Part shown: positions 7,750 to 16,761 of the stretch, in pieces
Numbering within the stretch: position 1 is the first letter of the stretch
Layout of the letters: every line of letters begins with the position of its first letter
Assembly (NCBI RefSeq): GCF_019711375.1
Contig: NZ_CP081295.1
Coordinates: forward strand, 496,001 to 560,000
DNA: 64,000 nucleotides
Direction of reading: 5' to 3'
Origin: Qipengyuania aurantiaca
GTDB taxonomy: Bacteria > Pseudomonadota > Alphaproteobacteria > Sphingomonadales > Sphingomonadaceae
Notes under the pieces: model-generated
The model's database searches: none
What the model was told of the DNA's origin: nothing
The model's input: the letters and a program-made list of their open reading frames with translations, nothing else
Program-made: the position numbers and the translations under genes

Positions 7750-8617
7750 GCGCTTCCGCCATTTCCTCGCCATCGACTGGTCGGGAGCCAAAGGTCAGCG
7801 GCAGAAGGGCATCGCGCTCGCGATCGCCGATGCGGCTGGAGGACCGCCTGTTCTGGTCGAGCACCGCTGGTCCCGCGAGGATGTTCTGGCCGTCCTGCGT
7901 GATGACTTGCCGCCTAACACTCTGGTCGGTCTCGACCTAGGCATCGCGCTGCCGCATGCCGATTGCGGAGGCTACTTTCCGGGCCTCTCGGAAACACCCG
8001 AGGATGCTCCTGCTCTGTGGCATTTGATCGATAGGGTTGCGGCCGACGAACCCAATCTCGGGGCCAACAGTTTCGTCGCCCATCCCGACCTGCGTCCCTA
8101 TTTCCGCGATGGCAGCGAGACCGGTACGCATTTCGGCTGCGATGGAGCAAGCCATGGGCGCGGCCGCTTTCGCGTCACCGAGCAGGCGCAGGCTGCCATG
8201 GGGTGCAAACCCTACTCCAACTTCAACCTCGTCGGAGCGGCGCAAGTCGGCAAGTCGAGCCTGACGGGGATGCGCATGCTGCATCACTTGCGCGGACACC
8301 TGCCCGTGTGGCCCATCGACCCGCTGCCCCACAAGGGCTCGGTCGTGGTCGAAATCTACACAAGCCTCGCCGCGCTGGAGGCTGGACGGAGCGCGGCCAA
8401 GGCGAAAATGCGCAGCTACGAAGCTCTCAACGAAGCCCTGGCGGCCCTTGGCTCTCCGCCGGTCGAGCGAACAGGAGCGGTCGACGACCACGCCACCGAC
8501 GCCCTTCTCACCGCCGCCTGGCTTCGCAAGGTCGCGCACGATCCCGAGCGCTGGTCGCCCGAGGGGCTCACGCCCGACATCGCGCGCACGGAAGGATGGA
8601 CCTTCGGCGCGCTCTAG
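7736..8617 (+). CDS. DUF429-like RNase H-fold protein
   Basis: A 293-residue protein with the acidic landmarks of an RNase H-like fold. An early first strand carries an Asp (AIDWSGAKG, about residues 12-20), a second conserved Asp is in VGLDLGIALP, a third region is VVVEIYTSLAAL, and DDHATDALLTAAWLR is close to the end. This layout resembles DUF429 proteins, whose biochemical role is not established. The start codon lies inside the rarA stop region (14-base overlap), which suggests translational coupling with that fork-maintenance ATPase. It ends 4 bases into the convergent glutaminase gene. DUF429 membership is pattern-based, so alternative RNase H-like families are possible. Confidence 0.65.
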   Translation: MNADRRFRHFLAIDWSGAKGQRQKGIALAIADAAGGPPVLVEHRWSREDVLAVLRDDLPPNTLVGLDLGIALPHADCGGYFPGLSETPEDAPALWHLIDRVAADEPNLGANSFVAHPDLRPYFRDGSETGTHFGCDGASHGRGRFRVTEQAQAAMGCKPYSNFNLVGAAQVGKSSLTGMRMLHHLRGHLPVWPIDPLPHKGSVVVEIYTSLAALEAGRSAAKAKMRSYEALNEALAALGSPPVERTGAVDDHATDALLTAAWLRKVAHDPERWSPEGLTPDIARTEGWTFGAL

Positions 8618-9555
8618 ATTTCGGGCAATTTCCCGCTGAACACCGACCACCCCGTGCGCCGCGCGATCTGGGCGAGTGCCTTGGCGCCCAGCAGGCTCGT
8701 GCCAGCGCGGTTGAGGCCCGGCGACCAGACCGCGATCGCCGCCCTGCCAGGTACGCTGGCGAGAATGCCCCCGCCCACGCCCGACTTGCCCGGAAAGCCG
8801 ACTTCGAAGGCGAACTGGCCCGAATTGTCGTAATGGCCGCACAGCAGCATCAGCGCGTTGATCCTCCGCGCACGGCTGGCGCTGCACATTTGCTGGCCGG
8901 TGACCGGGTCCGTTCCGTCAAAGGCGAGGAAGAGCGCGCTTTCGGCCAGCTGGCGGCAGCTCATGGCGAGAGCGCACTGGCGGAAATAGACGGAGAGGAC
9001 ATCCTCCACAGGGTTCAGCAGCCGCCCGAAATCGGCGAGAAACCAAGCAAGGCTGCGATTGCGCGAACCGGTCTCGCTTTCGCTGCGCGCCACTTCGGGA
9101 TCGAAGCGGATCGTCTCGTCGCGGCCCATGCGCTTCAGGCGTGCGAGCAAGTCCTCCACCGCCTCGTCGGGCGAGCGGTCGCCGATGAAGCGATCGGTCG
9201 TCACGATGGCACCGGAATTGATGAAAGGATTGCGCGGGATGCCCTTCTCCCGCTCCAGCTGGACGATGGAATTGAAAGCGTTGCCCGAAGGTTCGCGGCC
9301 CACCGCATCCCACAGGGCCGGCCCTTCGCGCTCCAGGGCGAGCGCAAGCGCGAAGACCTTGGAAATCGACTGTATCGAAAACGCCTCGTCGGCGTTGCCA
9401 GCGCAGAAGACCTCGCCATCGCTGGTCGCCAGCGCGATGCCGAACTTGTTCGGGTCGACCAGCGCCAGCGCCGGGATATAACGCGCAGGATTGCCGCTGC
9501 CGCGCTCATCGGCCAGCTCCGTCCAGGTTTCGGAAACGATTGCGCCCAGATCCAT
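8614..9555 (-). CDS. glsA: Glutaminase A
   Basis: Hydrolyses glutamine to glutamate and ammonia. The protein is 313 residues, the usual length of bacterial serine-dependent beta-lactamase-like glutaminases. The nucleophile motif S-x-x-K is seen in SIQSISKVF (Ser63 and Lys66 by count), followed by FNSIVQLE, NPFINSGAI, and the late FEVGFPGKSGVGGGI segment that lines the active site. The ATG has no clear Shine-Dalgarno. It is convergent with the RNase H-like gene (4-base overlap) and its start is about 95 bases from the tRNA-Thr gene on the other strand. No glutamate transporter lies beside it, so an acid-resistance role is not indicated. Confidence 0.95.
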   Translation of the reverse strand: MDLGAIVSETWTELADERGSGNPARYIPALALVDPNKFGIALATSDGEVFCAGNADEAFSIQSISKVFALALALEREGPALWDAVGREPSGNAFNSIVQLEREKGIPRNPFINSGAIVTTDRFIGDRSPDEAVEDLLARLKRMGRDETIRFDPEVARSESETGSRNRSLAWFLADFGRLLNPVEDVLSVYFRQCALAMSCRQLAESALFLAFDGTDPVTGQQMCSASRARRINALMLLCGHYDNSGQFAFEVGFPGKSGVGGGILASVPGRAAIAVWSPGLNRAGTSLLGAKALAQIARRTGWSVFSGKLPEI

Positions 9556-9649
9556 AGCGGACGGCGATAGGCGTCTGGACGGCGCGCTGCAATCGGGCTG
9601 GACGCGCGAGGCATTTTCCGCCAGAGGCGCCGCACCGTTCCGAAGGTAC

Positions 9650-9725
<76 letters not shown>

Positions 9726-9736
9726 ATTCCCCCCAC

Positions 9737-9767
9737 GAAAAAGCGGCCCTCCAGAAGGAGAGCCGCT
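9737..9767 (-). terminator. Intrinsic terminator of the small 9807-10067 gene
   Basis: On the minus strand AGCGGC pairs with GCCGCT, extended by an inner CTCC/GGAG around a short loop, and is followed by a run of five to six T. It lies 40 bases past the stop of the leftward small gene. On the plus strand it also follows tRNA-Thr but lacks a T tract there. Confidence 0.75.
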
Positions 9768-9806
9768 GAAAATTCCGGGCCGTCTTGGCAGACGGCCATG
9801 CGACGA

Positions 9807-10067
9807 TTAGGCTGCAGCGCGGGTTTCCGTTTTCTGCGGAAGCGGCTCGCCGGTCACGATGGACTCGCCGCGCTGCGAACGCTCGTAAATCTTCTTTGCG
9901 ACATAGCTTCCTGCACCAACGGCGAGCATGGCGGGAAGGCTCATCCGGCGAAGAACCGAAGCCGCCACGACGCCAAGCGCCGCACCGCCAGCACCGCCGA
10001 TGCCGAAACCGTCAACCTTCTTTGCGAGTTTGTCGCCTGCGTAGGCGCCGATAATCTTGCCGATCAT
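9807..10067 (-). CDS. Small glycine-zipper-like protein, function unknown
   Basis: An 86-residue protein beginning MIGKIIGAYAGDKLAKKVDG, then a Gly/Ala-rich stretch (GFGIGGAGGAALGVVAASVL) that could form a membrane-associated glycine zipper helix, a second hydrophobic patch (LPAMLAVGAGSYVAKKIY) and a charged tail. AAGGAG stands 8 bases before the ATG at 10067, so I prefer this start to the in-frame one 24 bases upstream. It has its own terminator and no evident operon partner. I recognise no defined family; a small envelope-associated protein is a guess from composition. Confidence 0.75.
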   Translation of the reverse strand: MIGKIIGAYAGDKLAKKVDGFGIGGAGGAALGVVAASVLRRMSLPAMLAVGAGSYVAKKIYERSQRGESIVTGEPLPQKTETRAAA

Positions 10068-10113
10068 AGAAATTCTCCTTTGCCCTAACAACGGCTTGGA
10101 GCGGCAAGCGTTC

Positions 10114-10734
10114 CTAATCGCGGGCCGGGCCGATGCCTTGCTGTAGCAGGCGATTGGCGAGCCTCGCCACCTCGTCCGGGCCGGGATCGGCCTCGTCCGC
10201 CCAGATGGCGTAGCGTAGGCCGAGGAAGACGTTCATGCCCATCAGCGCCCAGGCTTCGACCTCACCGAGCCCGGCGCGCATCGCGCCTTCTTCGCCGCCT
10301 GAAGCAAGGCGACCCGCGATACGCTCGGCGATCGTTTCGTAATGGGTGCGATAGCTCAAGGGATCGACGAATTCGGCTTCGTCGATGATGCGATAGACTT
10401 CCTTGTTGTGTGCGGCGAACCGCAAGAAGGCCTCGAGCGCGGCCCGCTCGATGGTGAGCGCGTCCATATCGGGTTCGATCGCCTCGCGCGCGGCCACTTT
10501 GACCGCCTCGCTCATGTCGGCGACGAGCGCGCGGAAGATCGCGTCCTTGCTGTCGAAATAGGTGTAGAACGTACCCAGAGCCACGCCCGCACGCCGCGTG
10601 ATCGAGCTGATCGAGGCTTCGTGAAACCCGTGATCGCCGAATTCGCGCGCCGCCGCGTCGAGCAGCTTGCGCATCGTCTTGCGCCCCCTTTCGGTGCGCG
10701 GCGTCTTCACGTCCTCTGGCGCGGTCGCGTCCAT
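10114..10734 (-). CDS. TetR/AcrR family transcriptional regulator
   Basis: A 206-residue repressor-type protein. The N-terminal three-helix DNA-binding domain is clear: MRKLLDAAAREFGDHGF, then a helix-turn-helix ISSITRRAGVALGTFYTYFDSKDAI that ends in the family hallmark TFYxYFxSKD. The remaining helical part would bind an unknown ligand and dimerise. I chose the ATG at 10734 because GAGGGG lies six bases upstream; the ATG at 10740 touches that site. It is divergent from the TonB-dependent receptor at 10854, and a short inverted repeat in the shared gap is a candidate operator, so it probably controls itself and the receptor. Confidence 0.9.
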   Translation of the reverse strand: MDATAPEDVKTPRTERGRKTMRKLLDAAAREFGDHGFHEASISSITRRAGVALGTFYTYFDSKDAIFRALVADMSEAVKVAAREAIEPDMDALTIERAALEAFLRFAAHNKEVYRIIDEAEFVDPLSYRTHYETIAERIAGRLASGGEEGAMRAGLGEVEAWALMGMNVFLGLRYAIWADEADPGPDEVARLANRLLQQGIGPARD

Positions 10735-10793
10735 TCCCATCCCCTCTTGAACTCATGGCTAAGCGAAATCCGCAGGCCGATGCAAGAACAAAC

Positions 10794-10822
10794 TTGAAAG
10801 GTGGTTCAGTTTTCAATATTGA
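10794..10822 (+). promoter_or_regulatory. Candidate promoter/operator of the TonB-dependent receptor
   Basis: TTGAAA (10794-10799) could be a -35 box with TATTGA 17 bases later (10817-10822) as a poor -10. The same bases form an inverted repeat TTGAAA-N11-TTTCAA (10794-10816), a size suited to a TetR dimer. Both readings come from inspection alone. Confidence 0.3.
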
Positions 10823-10853
10823 GGGCACGAGAGAGATATTGGGAGGGAGTTTC

Positions 10854-13181
10854 ATGAAGTTTCGCACCATGCGTCCGGCCGCTGTTCTTTTGGCGGGCAC
10901 TGCCGGCCTGGCTTTTGCAGCGCCTGCCGCAGCGCAGTCCTCGCAGGACATCGATTCCGATACCGAGCTGAGCGAGGACGCCTCGCCTGCGGATGATGGC
11001 ACCATCGTCGTCACCGCGCGCCGCCGGGTCGAGCGCCTGACCGACGTGCCGATCGCCGTCACCGCTCTTTCGGGTGAGGAACTGATCCGCGGCGGCACGC
11101 TGGAACTGACCGAAGTGGCGGATGAGGTCCCCAACCTCACGCTCGAAGTCAGCCGCGGCACCAACACCACCCTTACCGCCTTCATTCGCGGCGTGGGGCA
11201 GCAGGATCCGGTCGCCGGGTTCGAGGCGGGTGTCGGCCTTTACGTCGACGACGTCTATCTCAACCGCCCGCAGGCCGCCGTGCTCGATGTCTACGATGTC
11301 GAGCGGATCGAGGTGCTGCGCGGCCCGCAAGGCACGCTCTATGGCCGCAACACCATCGGCGGCGCGATCAAGTACGTGACCGCACGCCTGCCCGATGAGA
11401 CGCGGGTGAAGGTGCGCGGGACCTATGGCTCCTATGACCAGGCCGACCTCGTCGTCTCCGCCTCGACCCCGATCAGCGATAGCTTCCGCGTCGGCGTCAG
11501 TGGCGCGCGCCTCTCGCGCGGCGGCTATGGCGACAATCTCACGTTGGGCACGGAGAATTACAACAAGGACGTCTGGGCCGGTCGCGGCACGCTGGAGTTT
11601 GACAGCGGCCCGCTCTTCGTGCGCCTCTCGGGCGATTATGTGAAGGACAACAGCGAGGCGCGCCAAGGCGGCCGCCTGCTCGATGGCCGCTTCTCCGGAG
11701 CGCCCGTGCTCGACAATCCCTACGACACGCGCGCGGGTCTCGACGTGGTGGATCAGGAAGTCGAAGCCTATGGCGGCGCGCTCCAGATCGCTTACGAACT
11801 CAGCGACACGCTGACCCTGAAATCGATCACCGGCTACCGCGAGGACGCGTCTACCACCCCGATCGATTTCGACAGCCTGCCCGCAGCCGATCTCGACGTG
11901 CCTGCCATCTATGAAAACGACCAATTCAGCCAGGAACTGCAGCTGCTGGTCGAGGGCGACCGCCTGTCGGGCGTGCTCGGCGCCTATTATCTCGACGCCA
12001 ACGCCTACACCGCCTTCGACGTGGCGCTGTTCACCACCGGCGACCTCATCGGCCTGCCGGGCCTCAACGCCCAGACGCTGGGCGATGTGGCGACCGAGAC
12101 CTGGTCGGTCTTCGGCGACTTCACCTATGACCTGACCGACCAGCTCAGCCTGTCGCTGGGCGGCCGCTACACCTGGGATACGCGCAACAGCCGCATCCTG
12201 CGTACCACCTTCATCGGCGGCTTCTCCGACCTGTTCGACGGCGACGGCACACCATTCCTGGTGACCAGCGATTTCGAGGGCGAGGCGAATTACAAGGAGT
12301 TCACCCCGCGCGCCTCGATCGCGTTCAAGCCGAACGTGGATCACACGCTCTATCTGTCCTACTCGAAGGGTTTCAAGGGAGGCGGCTTCGACCCGCGTGG
12401 CCAGAGCACCCAGGCGCCCGATCTGGATGGCAACGGCGAGGTTAGCTACGCCGAAGAGTACGAATTCCTCAACTTCCGCCCGGAGACCGTGGACAGCTAT
12501 GAACTGGGCTGGAAGGCCAGTCTGCTCGACAACCGCCTCACCATCGCGCTGGCCGGCTTCATCGGCCAGTACAAAGACGTGCAGATCCCCGGTTCGATCG
12601 GCTTCGACAGCGATGGCGATGGGGTCAACGACAGTTTCGCCGGAACTACTTCCAACGCAGCGAGCGCTGACCTCAACGGCCTCGAATTCGAAGGCAACGC
12701 GCTGGTGGCACGCGACTTTGCCGGCGCCGGCAGCCGCATCGGTTTCAACTGGTCGCTCGGCTATCTCGATGCGAGTTTCAACGAATACGTCGACAAATTC
12801 GGCAACGACGTCGCCGACGAACGCGTGATCCAGAACACGCCCGAATTCACCGTCCACACCGGCATCAACATCGGCGTTCCGGTCGGTGGCGGCGTGCTCG
12901 ACTTCCTCGGCTCGATCACCATGCGTTCGGACAGCAGCCAGTTCGAAGTGCCCGGGCCGCTCGACCAGACCGCTTACGAACTGGTCGACCTTGGGCTCGT
13001 TTACACCGACGACAGCGAGCGTTTTGCCATCGGCATCCACGCAAAGAACGTCTTCGACCAGCGCTATATCGTGGCCGGTTACGACTTCGTGACCGGCACC
13101 CCGCTTGGCCTCGAAGGCAATCTGACCGGCTTTTATGGCGATCCGCGCCGAGTCTTCGTGACCGGCGAGGTAAAATTCTAA
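10854..13181 (+). CDS. TonB-dependent outer-membrane receptor
   Basis: A 775-residue outer-membrane active transporter. A signal peptide is visible (MKFRTMRPAAVLLAGTAGLA to the AxA site at PAAAQ), followed by a TonB-box-like TIVVTARR, the plug domain with DVPIAVTALSGEEL, IRGVGQQDPVAGFE, and VERIEVLRGPQGTLYGRN, and then a 22-strand-type beta-barrel ending in an aromatic-terminated strand (VFVTGEVKF). The start at 10854 follows GGGAGGGAG at good spacing; an open frame reaches 10755 but has no signal peptide. The sequence resembles the large iron-complex/unknown-substrate receptor group of sphingomonads; the ligand is not readable. Its divergent TetR neighbour probably regulates it. Confidence 0.93.
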   Translation: MKFRTMRPAAVLLAGTAGLAFAAPAAAQSSQDIDSDTELSEDASPADDGTIVVTARRRVERLTDVPIAVTALSGEELIRGGTLELTEVADEVPNLTLEVSRGTNTTLTAFIRGVGQQDPVAGFEAGVGLYVDDVYLNRPQAAVLDVYDVERIEVLRGPQGTLYGRNTIGGAIKYVTARLPDETRVKVRGTYGSYDQADLVVSASTPISDSFRVGVSGARLSRGGYGDNLTLGTENYNKDVWAGRGTLEFDSGPLFVRLSGDYVKDNSEARQGGRLLDGRFSGAPVLDNPYDTRAGLDVVDQEVEAYGGALQIAYELSDTLTLKSITGYREDASTTPIDFDSLPAADLDVPAIYENDQFSQELQLLVEGDRLSGVLGAYYLDANAYTAFDVALFTTGDLIGLPGLNAQTLGDVATETWSVFGDFTYDLTDQLSLSLGGRYTWDTRNSRILRTTFIGGFSDLFDGDGTPFLVTSDFEGEANYKEFTPRASIAFKPNVDHTLYLSYSKGFKGGGFDPRGQSTQAPDLDGNGEVSYAEEYEFLNFRPETVDSYELGWKASLLDNRLTIALAGFIGQYKDVQIPGSIGFDSDGDGVNDSFAGTTSNAASADLNGLEFEGNALVARDFAGAGSRIGFNWSLGYLDASFNEYVDKFGNDVADERVIQNTPEFTVHTGINIGVPVGGGVLDFLGSITMRSDSSQFEVPGPLDQTAYELVDLGLVYTDDSERFAIGIHAKNVFDQRYIVAGYDFVTGTPLGLEGNLTGFYGDPRRVFVTGEVKF

Positions 13182-13205
13182 CTCACCCTCCAGAGTGAGC
13201 TAGGG

Positions 13206-13239
13206 GGCGGCGGCCGGGACGACCGGTTCGCCGCCTTTT
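13206..13239 (+). terminator. Intrinsic terminator after the TonB-dependent receptor
   Basis: GGCGGCG (13206-13212) pairs with CGCCGCC (13229-13235), with a further CCGG/CCGG pairing inside, followed by TTTT. It begins 25 bases after the receptor stop and lies just before the stop of the convergent sulfotransferase. Confidence 0.8.
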
Positions 13240-13240
13240 G

Positions 13241-14497
13241 CTATCCGGCCGCGATCGGCGGACGCGTCACGCCAACCGCGTTGGCGGTGGGGATACGGTA
13301 AGTGGAGATGTAGTCGGCGAAGCGTTCGTAGACCTCGCCCTCCTCCAGCCCGAACTCGGCCAGCGAATAGCTGTGCGGCACGCGTTTCGAGGCTGCTGAC
13401 CGGTCGAGATAGTCCTGCATCGCCGGCAGGGCGGGCGCGATGTCGAGGCCGAGGAAGCGGTAGATGCGCTCCATCGACCCGCGCCAGTCATTGTCCATCG
13501 CGTCGTATTGCACATCGATCATCTGTGACTTTTGAATGGCATCGCGGGCCTGCCGCATCCGCTCCACCATCAGCTCGCTCTTGCGCAGCCATTCGCGCCC
13601 GTGCGCCTTCGGATCCACATCGTCGGCGTAGATGATCGTCTGGTTCCAGGCGAGCGAGGCGGTGCTGCCGACCACCGATTTGGGATCGCGGTGCGTGAAG
13701 ATCAGCCGCGCATCGGGGAAGACTTCGAGCAGCGCGGGCAGGTCGAGCATATGCTGCGGCGTCTTGAGGACCCAGGGCCTCAGCGAGCTTTCCTGCTGCG
13801 ACCAGCCGATGAGCCGCAGGAGGTCGGCCATGTGGCGATAAGCGGACACGGCGCTTTCCTGTTCGCACCAGCGCGCGAAGGTCGGCACGCGCCACTGGGC
13901 CTCGAACTTCATGCCGTAGAAGCTGGCGGCGATAAGGCCGAGTTCCTCTTCAGGCTCATAAGGCCCGGTCGGGTGGATCGACAGCGTGCGCGGATTGGCG
14001 AGGCGCGCTACCTTCAGAATACGCTTCGCCAGCACGGGGCGGAAATCCTCGCGCTTGCCTTCCAGCACCTCTTCGAAATCGGGGCGCGGCACCGGGCTGA
14101 TCGTCTCGAAGCTGCGCAGATTGGCGAAGCGCTGGTCGGCCGAGAGCAGGCGATGAAGCCGCGTCGTGCCCGAGCGCATCGGCCCCACGATCACCACCGG
14201 ATTGCGGATCGGGCGCGCGAGTATCTCCGGGTGACGGTCGAACCACATTTGCGCATATAGCCTGTCACGCAGCAGGTGGTGGAATTGCTTCATGGCGGAA
14301 AAATCGCCCGCGGCGTTGAGGCCCGCCTCCTCCTTCGCCGATTGCAGCAGGACGTCCAGAGCCTCGACGAACCAGCGGTCCCCGAAGTTGTCGAGACCAT
14401 AAGCGCGGGCGACTTCCTCCATCAGGACATCGCGGTCGAAGCAGGCCTTGTCGACCATGCCGACCTTGCGCCCCAGCCTGATCCCGGCGTCGACCAT
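13241..14497 (-). CDS. Sulfotransferase family protein
   Basis: A P-loop sulfotransferase (PAPS-dependent family). The 5'-phosphosulfate loop is VVIVGPMRSGTTRLHRLL, and the 3'-phosphate region is seen in ARLIFTHRDPKSVVGSTASL; the segment PWVLKTPQHMLDLPALLEVF is typical of the large group of uncharacterised bacterial sulfotransferase-domain proteins. The acceptor is unknown. With the ATG at 14497 the product is 418 residues. The frame is open to an ATG at 14659, but that would bring it to 18 bases from the divergent serS start and adds an unremarkable Arg-rich N-terminus. Neither start has a strong ribosome site, so the N-terminus is uncertain. Confidence 0.83.
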   Translation of the reverse strand: MVDAGIRLGRKVGMVDKACFDRDVLMEEVARAYGLDNFGDRWFVEALDVLLQSAKEEAGLNAAGDFSAMKQFHHLLRDRLYAQMWFDRHPEILARPIRNPVVIVGPMRSGTTRLHRLLSADQRFANLRSFETISPVPRPDFEEVLEGKREDFRPVLAKRILKVARLANPRTLSIHPTGPYEPEEELGLIAASFYGMKFEAQWRVPTFARWCEQESAVSAYRHMADLLRLIGWSQQESSLRPWVLKTPQHMLDLPALLEVFPDARLIFTHRDPKSVVGSTASLAWNQTIIYADDVDPKAHGREWLRKSELMVERMRQARDAIQKSQMIDVQYDAMDNDWRGSMERIYRFLGLDIAPALPAMQDYLDRSAASKRVPHSYSLAEFGLEEGEVYERFADYISTYRIPTANAVGVTRPPIAAG

Positions 14498-14676
14498 ATC
14501 GATGAAACGGCTGCGGCGCGGCGGCGTAAGTGACTGGTCTGGCAAGTGTCTTGGCCCCTTTGGTTGCTCTCGACTGGCGCGCAGGCGCCATAGCCACTCC
14601 AACCGTTGCGGGCACAATAGGTGCCTCGAAATTTCCACACTGGAAAAGACCAGCGCCAAACGGCATAGCGCGCCCC

Positions 14677-15957
14677 ATGCACGATATCGCCTTCATCCGA
14701 GCCAATCCCGAAGCCTTCGACGCCGCGCTGAAACGCCGCGGGGCAGAGCCCATCGCCGACCGGATTGTCGCCCTCGACGCCAAGAAGCGCGAGGCGCAGA
14801 CCCGCGTTCAGGAAGCGCAGAGCCGCCGCAACGAAGCTTCCAAGGCAATCGGCCAGGCCATGGGCCAGGGCGACAAGGACAAGGCCGAGGCGCTGAAGGC
14901 CGAAGTCGCCGAGATCAAGGCGAGCATGCCCGCGTGGGAGGAGGCGGAACAGAAGGCCGGTGCGGAACTGACCGACCTCCTCGCCCGCCTGCCCAATATG
15001 CCTGCCGACGACGTTCCGGACGGCGCGGACGAGAACGACAATGTCGAGGTTTCGGCATGGGGCGAGAAGCGCGACTTTGCCTTCGAGCCCAAAGAACACG
15101 CCGATATCGGCCCTGCTCTGGGGATGGACTTCGAAACGGGCGCTTCGCTTTCGGGCGCCCGCTTCACCTTCCTGCGCGGCGACATCGCCCGCCTCCACCG
15201 CGCGCTCGCCCAGTTCATGCTCGACACCCAGACGCGCGAGAACGGCTATACCGAGTGCAATCCGCCGGTGCTGGTGAACGACGAGGCCATGTACGGCACC
15301 GACAAGCTGCCCAAGTTCGCCGAGGACAGCTTCCAGACCACCGATGGCCGCTGGCTGGTTCCGACCTCGGAGGTGCCGCTCACCGCTTCGGTCGCCGGAC
15401 AGATCCTCGATGAACCCGTCGAGCCTATTCGCCTTACCGCCCACACGCTCTGCTTCCGCAGCGAGGCAGGCTCGGCAGGGCGCGATACGCGCGGATTCAT
15501 TCGCCAGCACCAGTTCGAGAAGGTCGAACTCGTCAGCATCTGCCGCCCCGAAGACAGCGAGGCCGAGCACGAACGCATGACAGCTTGCGCCGAGGGCATC
15601 CTGCAGGCGCTCGGCCTGCCTTATCGCAAGGTTCTGCTGTGCGTCGGCGACATGGGCTTCGGCGCGAAGAAGACTTACGACCTCGAGGTCTGGCTCCCTG
15701 GACAGGGCGCCTATCGCGAAATCAGCTCCTGCTCGAACACGGGCGAATTCCAGGCGCGTCGCATGAACGCGCGCTATCGCCCCGAAGGCGAGAAGAAGAC
15801 CCGCTTCGTCCACACGCTCAACGGATCGGGCCTCGCCGTGGGCCGCACGCTGGTGGCGGTGATGGAGAATTATCAGCAGGAAGACGGCAGCGTCACCGTG
15901 CCTCATGTTCTCGCTCCCTATATGGGCGGCGTTGCAAAGCTGGAGCCGCAGGCGTGA
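14677..15957 (+). CDS. serS: Seryl-tRNA synthetase
   Basis: Charges tRNA-Ser (and tRNA-Sec if present) with serine. The 426-residue protein has the long antiparallel coiled-coil arm at about residues 30-105 (Lys/Glu/Ala-rich), which contacts the tRNA variable arm. The class II core follows, with motif 2 around [18 protein letters not shown] and motif 3 in [19 protein letters not shown]. The start [15 protein letters not shown] is the standard family N-terminus. It overlaps surE by the four bases GTGA, so the two genes are almost certainly translated together. Confidence 0.98.
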   Translation: MHDIAFIRANPEAFDAALKRRGAEPIADRIVALDAKKREAQTRVQEAQSRRNEASKAIGQAMGQGDKDKAEALKAEVAEIKASMPAWEEAEQKAGAELTDLLARLPNMPADDVPDGADENDNVEVSAWGEKRDFAFEPKEHADIGPALGMDFETGASLSGARFTFLRGDIARLHRALAQFMLDTQTRENGYTECNPPVLVNDEAMYGTDKLPKFAEDSFQTTDGRWLVPTSEVPLTASVAGQILDEPVEPIRLTAHTLCFRSEAGSAGRDTRGFIRQHQFEKVELVSICRPEDSEAEHERMTACAEGILQALGLPYRKVLLCVGDMGFGAKKTYDLEVWLPGQGAYREISSCSNTGEFQARRMNARYRPEGEKKTRFVHTLNGSGLAVGRTLVAVMENYQQEDGSVTVPHVLAPYMGGVAKLEPQA

Positions 15958-16718
15958 AAATCCTCCTCACCAACGACGACGGCGTCCACGCCCCCGGCCT
16001 CGACGTGCTGGAGGCGATTGCGCGGCAGTTTTCCGACGACATCTGGATTTGCGCGCCCGACGAGGAACAGTCGGGCATGGGCCACGCGCTGACCCTCACC
16101 CGTCCGGTGCGCTTGAGGAAGCACGGGGAGCGGCGCTTCTCGGTGACCGGCACGCCGACCGATTCCGTGACTATGGGCCTGAGGCAGGTGATGGACGGCG
16201 CGCCCGACCTGATCCTGTCGGGCGTCAACCGCGGCGCGAATCTCGGCGACGACATCACCTATTCGGGCACCGTGTCCGCCGCCATCGAAGGCGCGCTGGC
16301 CGGCATCCGCTCGATCGCGATGAGCCAGGTCATCGGGCGCGACGATGCGGGGCACGATATGTCCTTCGCTGCGGCCGAGGCGTGGGGCGCGAAGGTCCTC
16401 GCCCCGCTGCTGGAGGCCCCGTTGCCCGACCGCACACTGGTCAACATCAACTTCCCCCCGCGCGCTGCCGACCAGATCAAGGGCATCCGCGCCGTGGCAC
16501 AGGGCTTCCACGATTATTCGCGCGGCACGGTGGTCGAGGGACGCGATCCGCGCGGCTTCAAATACTTCTGGTTCGGCCTGCAGGCGATCGAGCACACGCC
16601 CGACCACGGCACCGACCTCGAAGCGATTGCAGACGGTTACGTCTCGGTCACTCCGCTCCAGCTCGACCTGACCCATCACGCCTCGCTGAAGGCCCTGGGG
16701 GAACGCTACGGCGCTTGA
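15954..16718 (+). CDS. surE: 5'-nucleotidase SurE
   Basis: Metal-dependent nucleoside-monophosphate phosphatase linked to stationary-phase survival and, in many bacteria, to protein repair by Pcm. The 254-residue protein starts [15 protein letters not shown], where the adjacent Asp pair binds metal, continues with [11 protein letters not shown], and has [22 protein letters not shown], the family signature. The GTG start lies inside the serS stop (GTGA overlap). In many alphaproteobacteria serS-surE is followed by pcm; here pcm is absent and a potassium channel gene follows 43 bases later. Confidence 0.97.
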   Translation: MKILLTNDDGVHAPGLDVLEAIARQFSDDIWICAPDEEQSGMGHALTLTRPVRLRKHGERRFSVTGTPTDSVTMGLRQVMDGAPDLILSGVNRGANLGDDITYSGTVSAAIEGALAGIRSIAMSQVIGRDDAGHDMSFAAAEAWGAKVLAPLLEAPLPDRTLVNINFPPRAADQIKGIRAVAQGFHDYSRGTVVEGRDPRGFKYFWFGLQAIEHTPDHGTDLEAIADGYVSVTPLQLDLTHHASLKALGERYGA

Positions 16719-16761
16719 AGGTGCTTGACCGCCCCCGCACGCTCGCCCACTTGAGGGTGGG

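Noticed and set aside
10806..13040. 744-codon open frame on the minus strand
   Set aside because: It lies antisense to the TonB-dependent receptor, whose signal peptide, plug and barrel motifs are clear.
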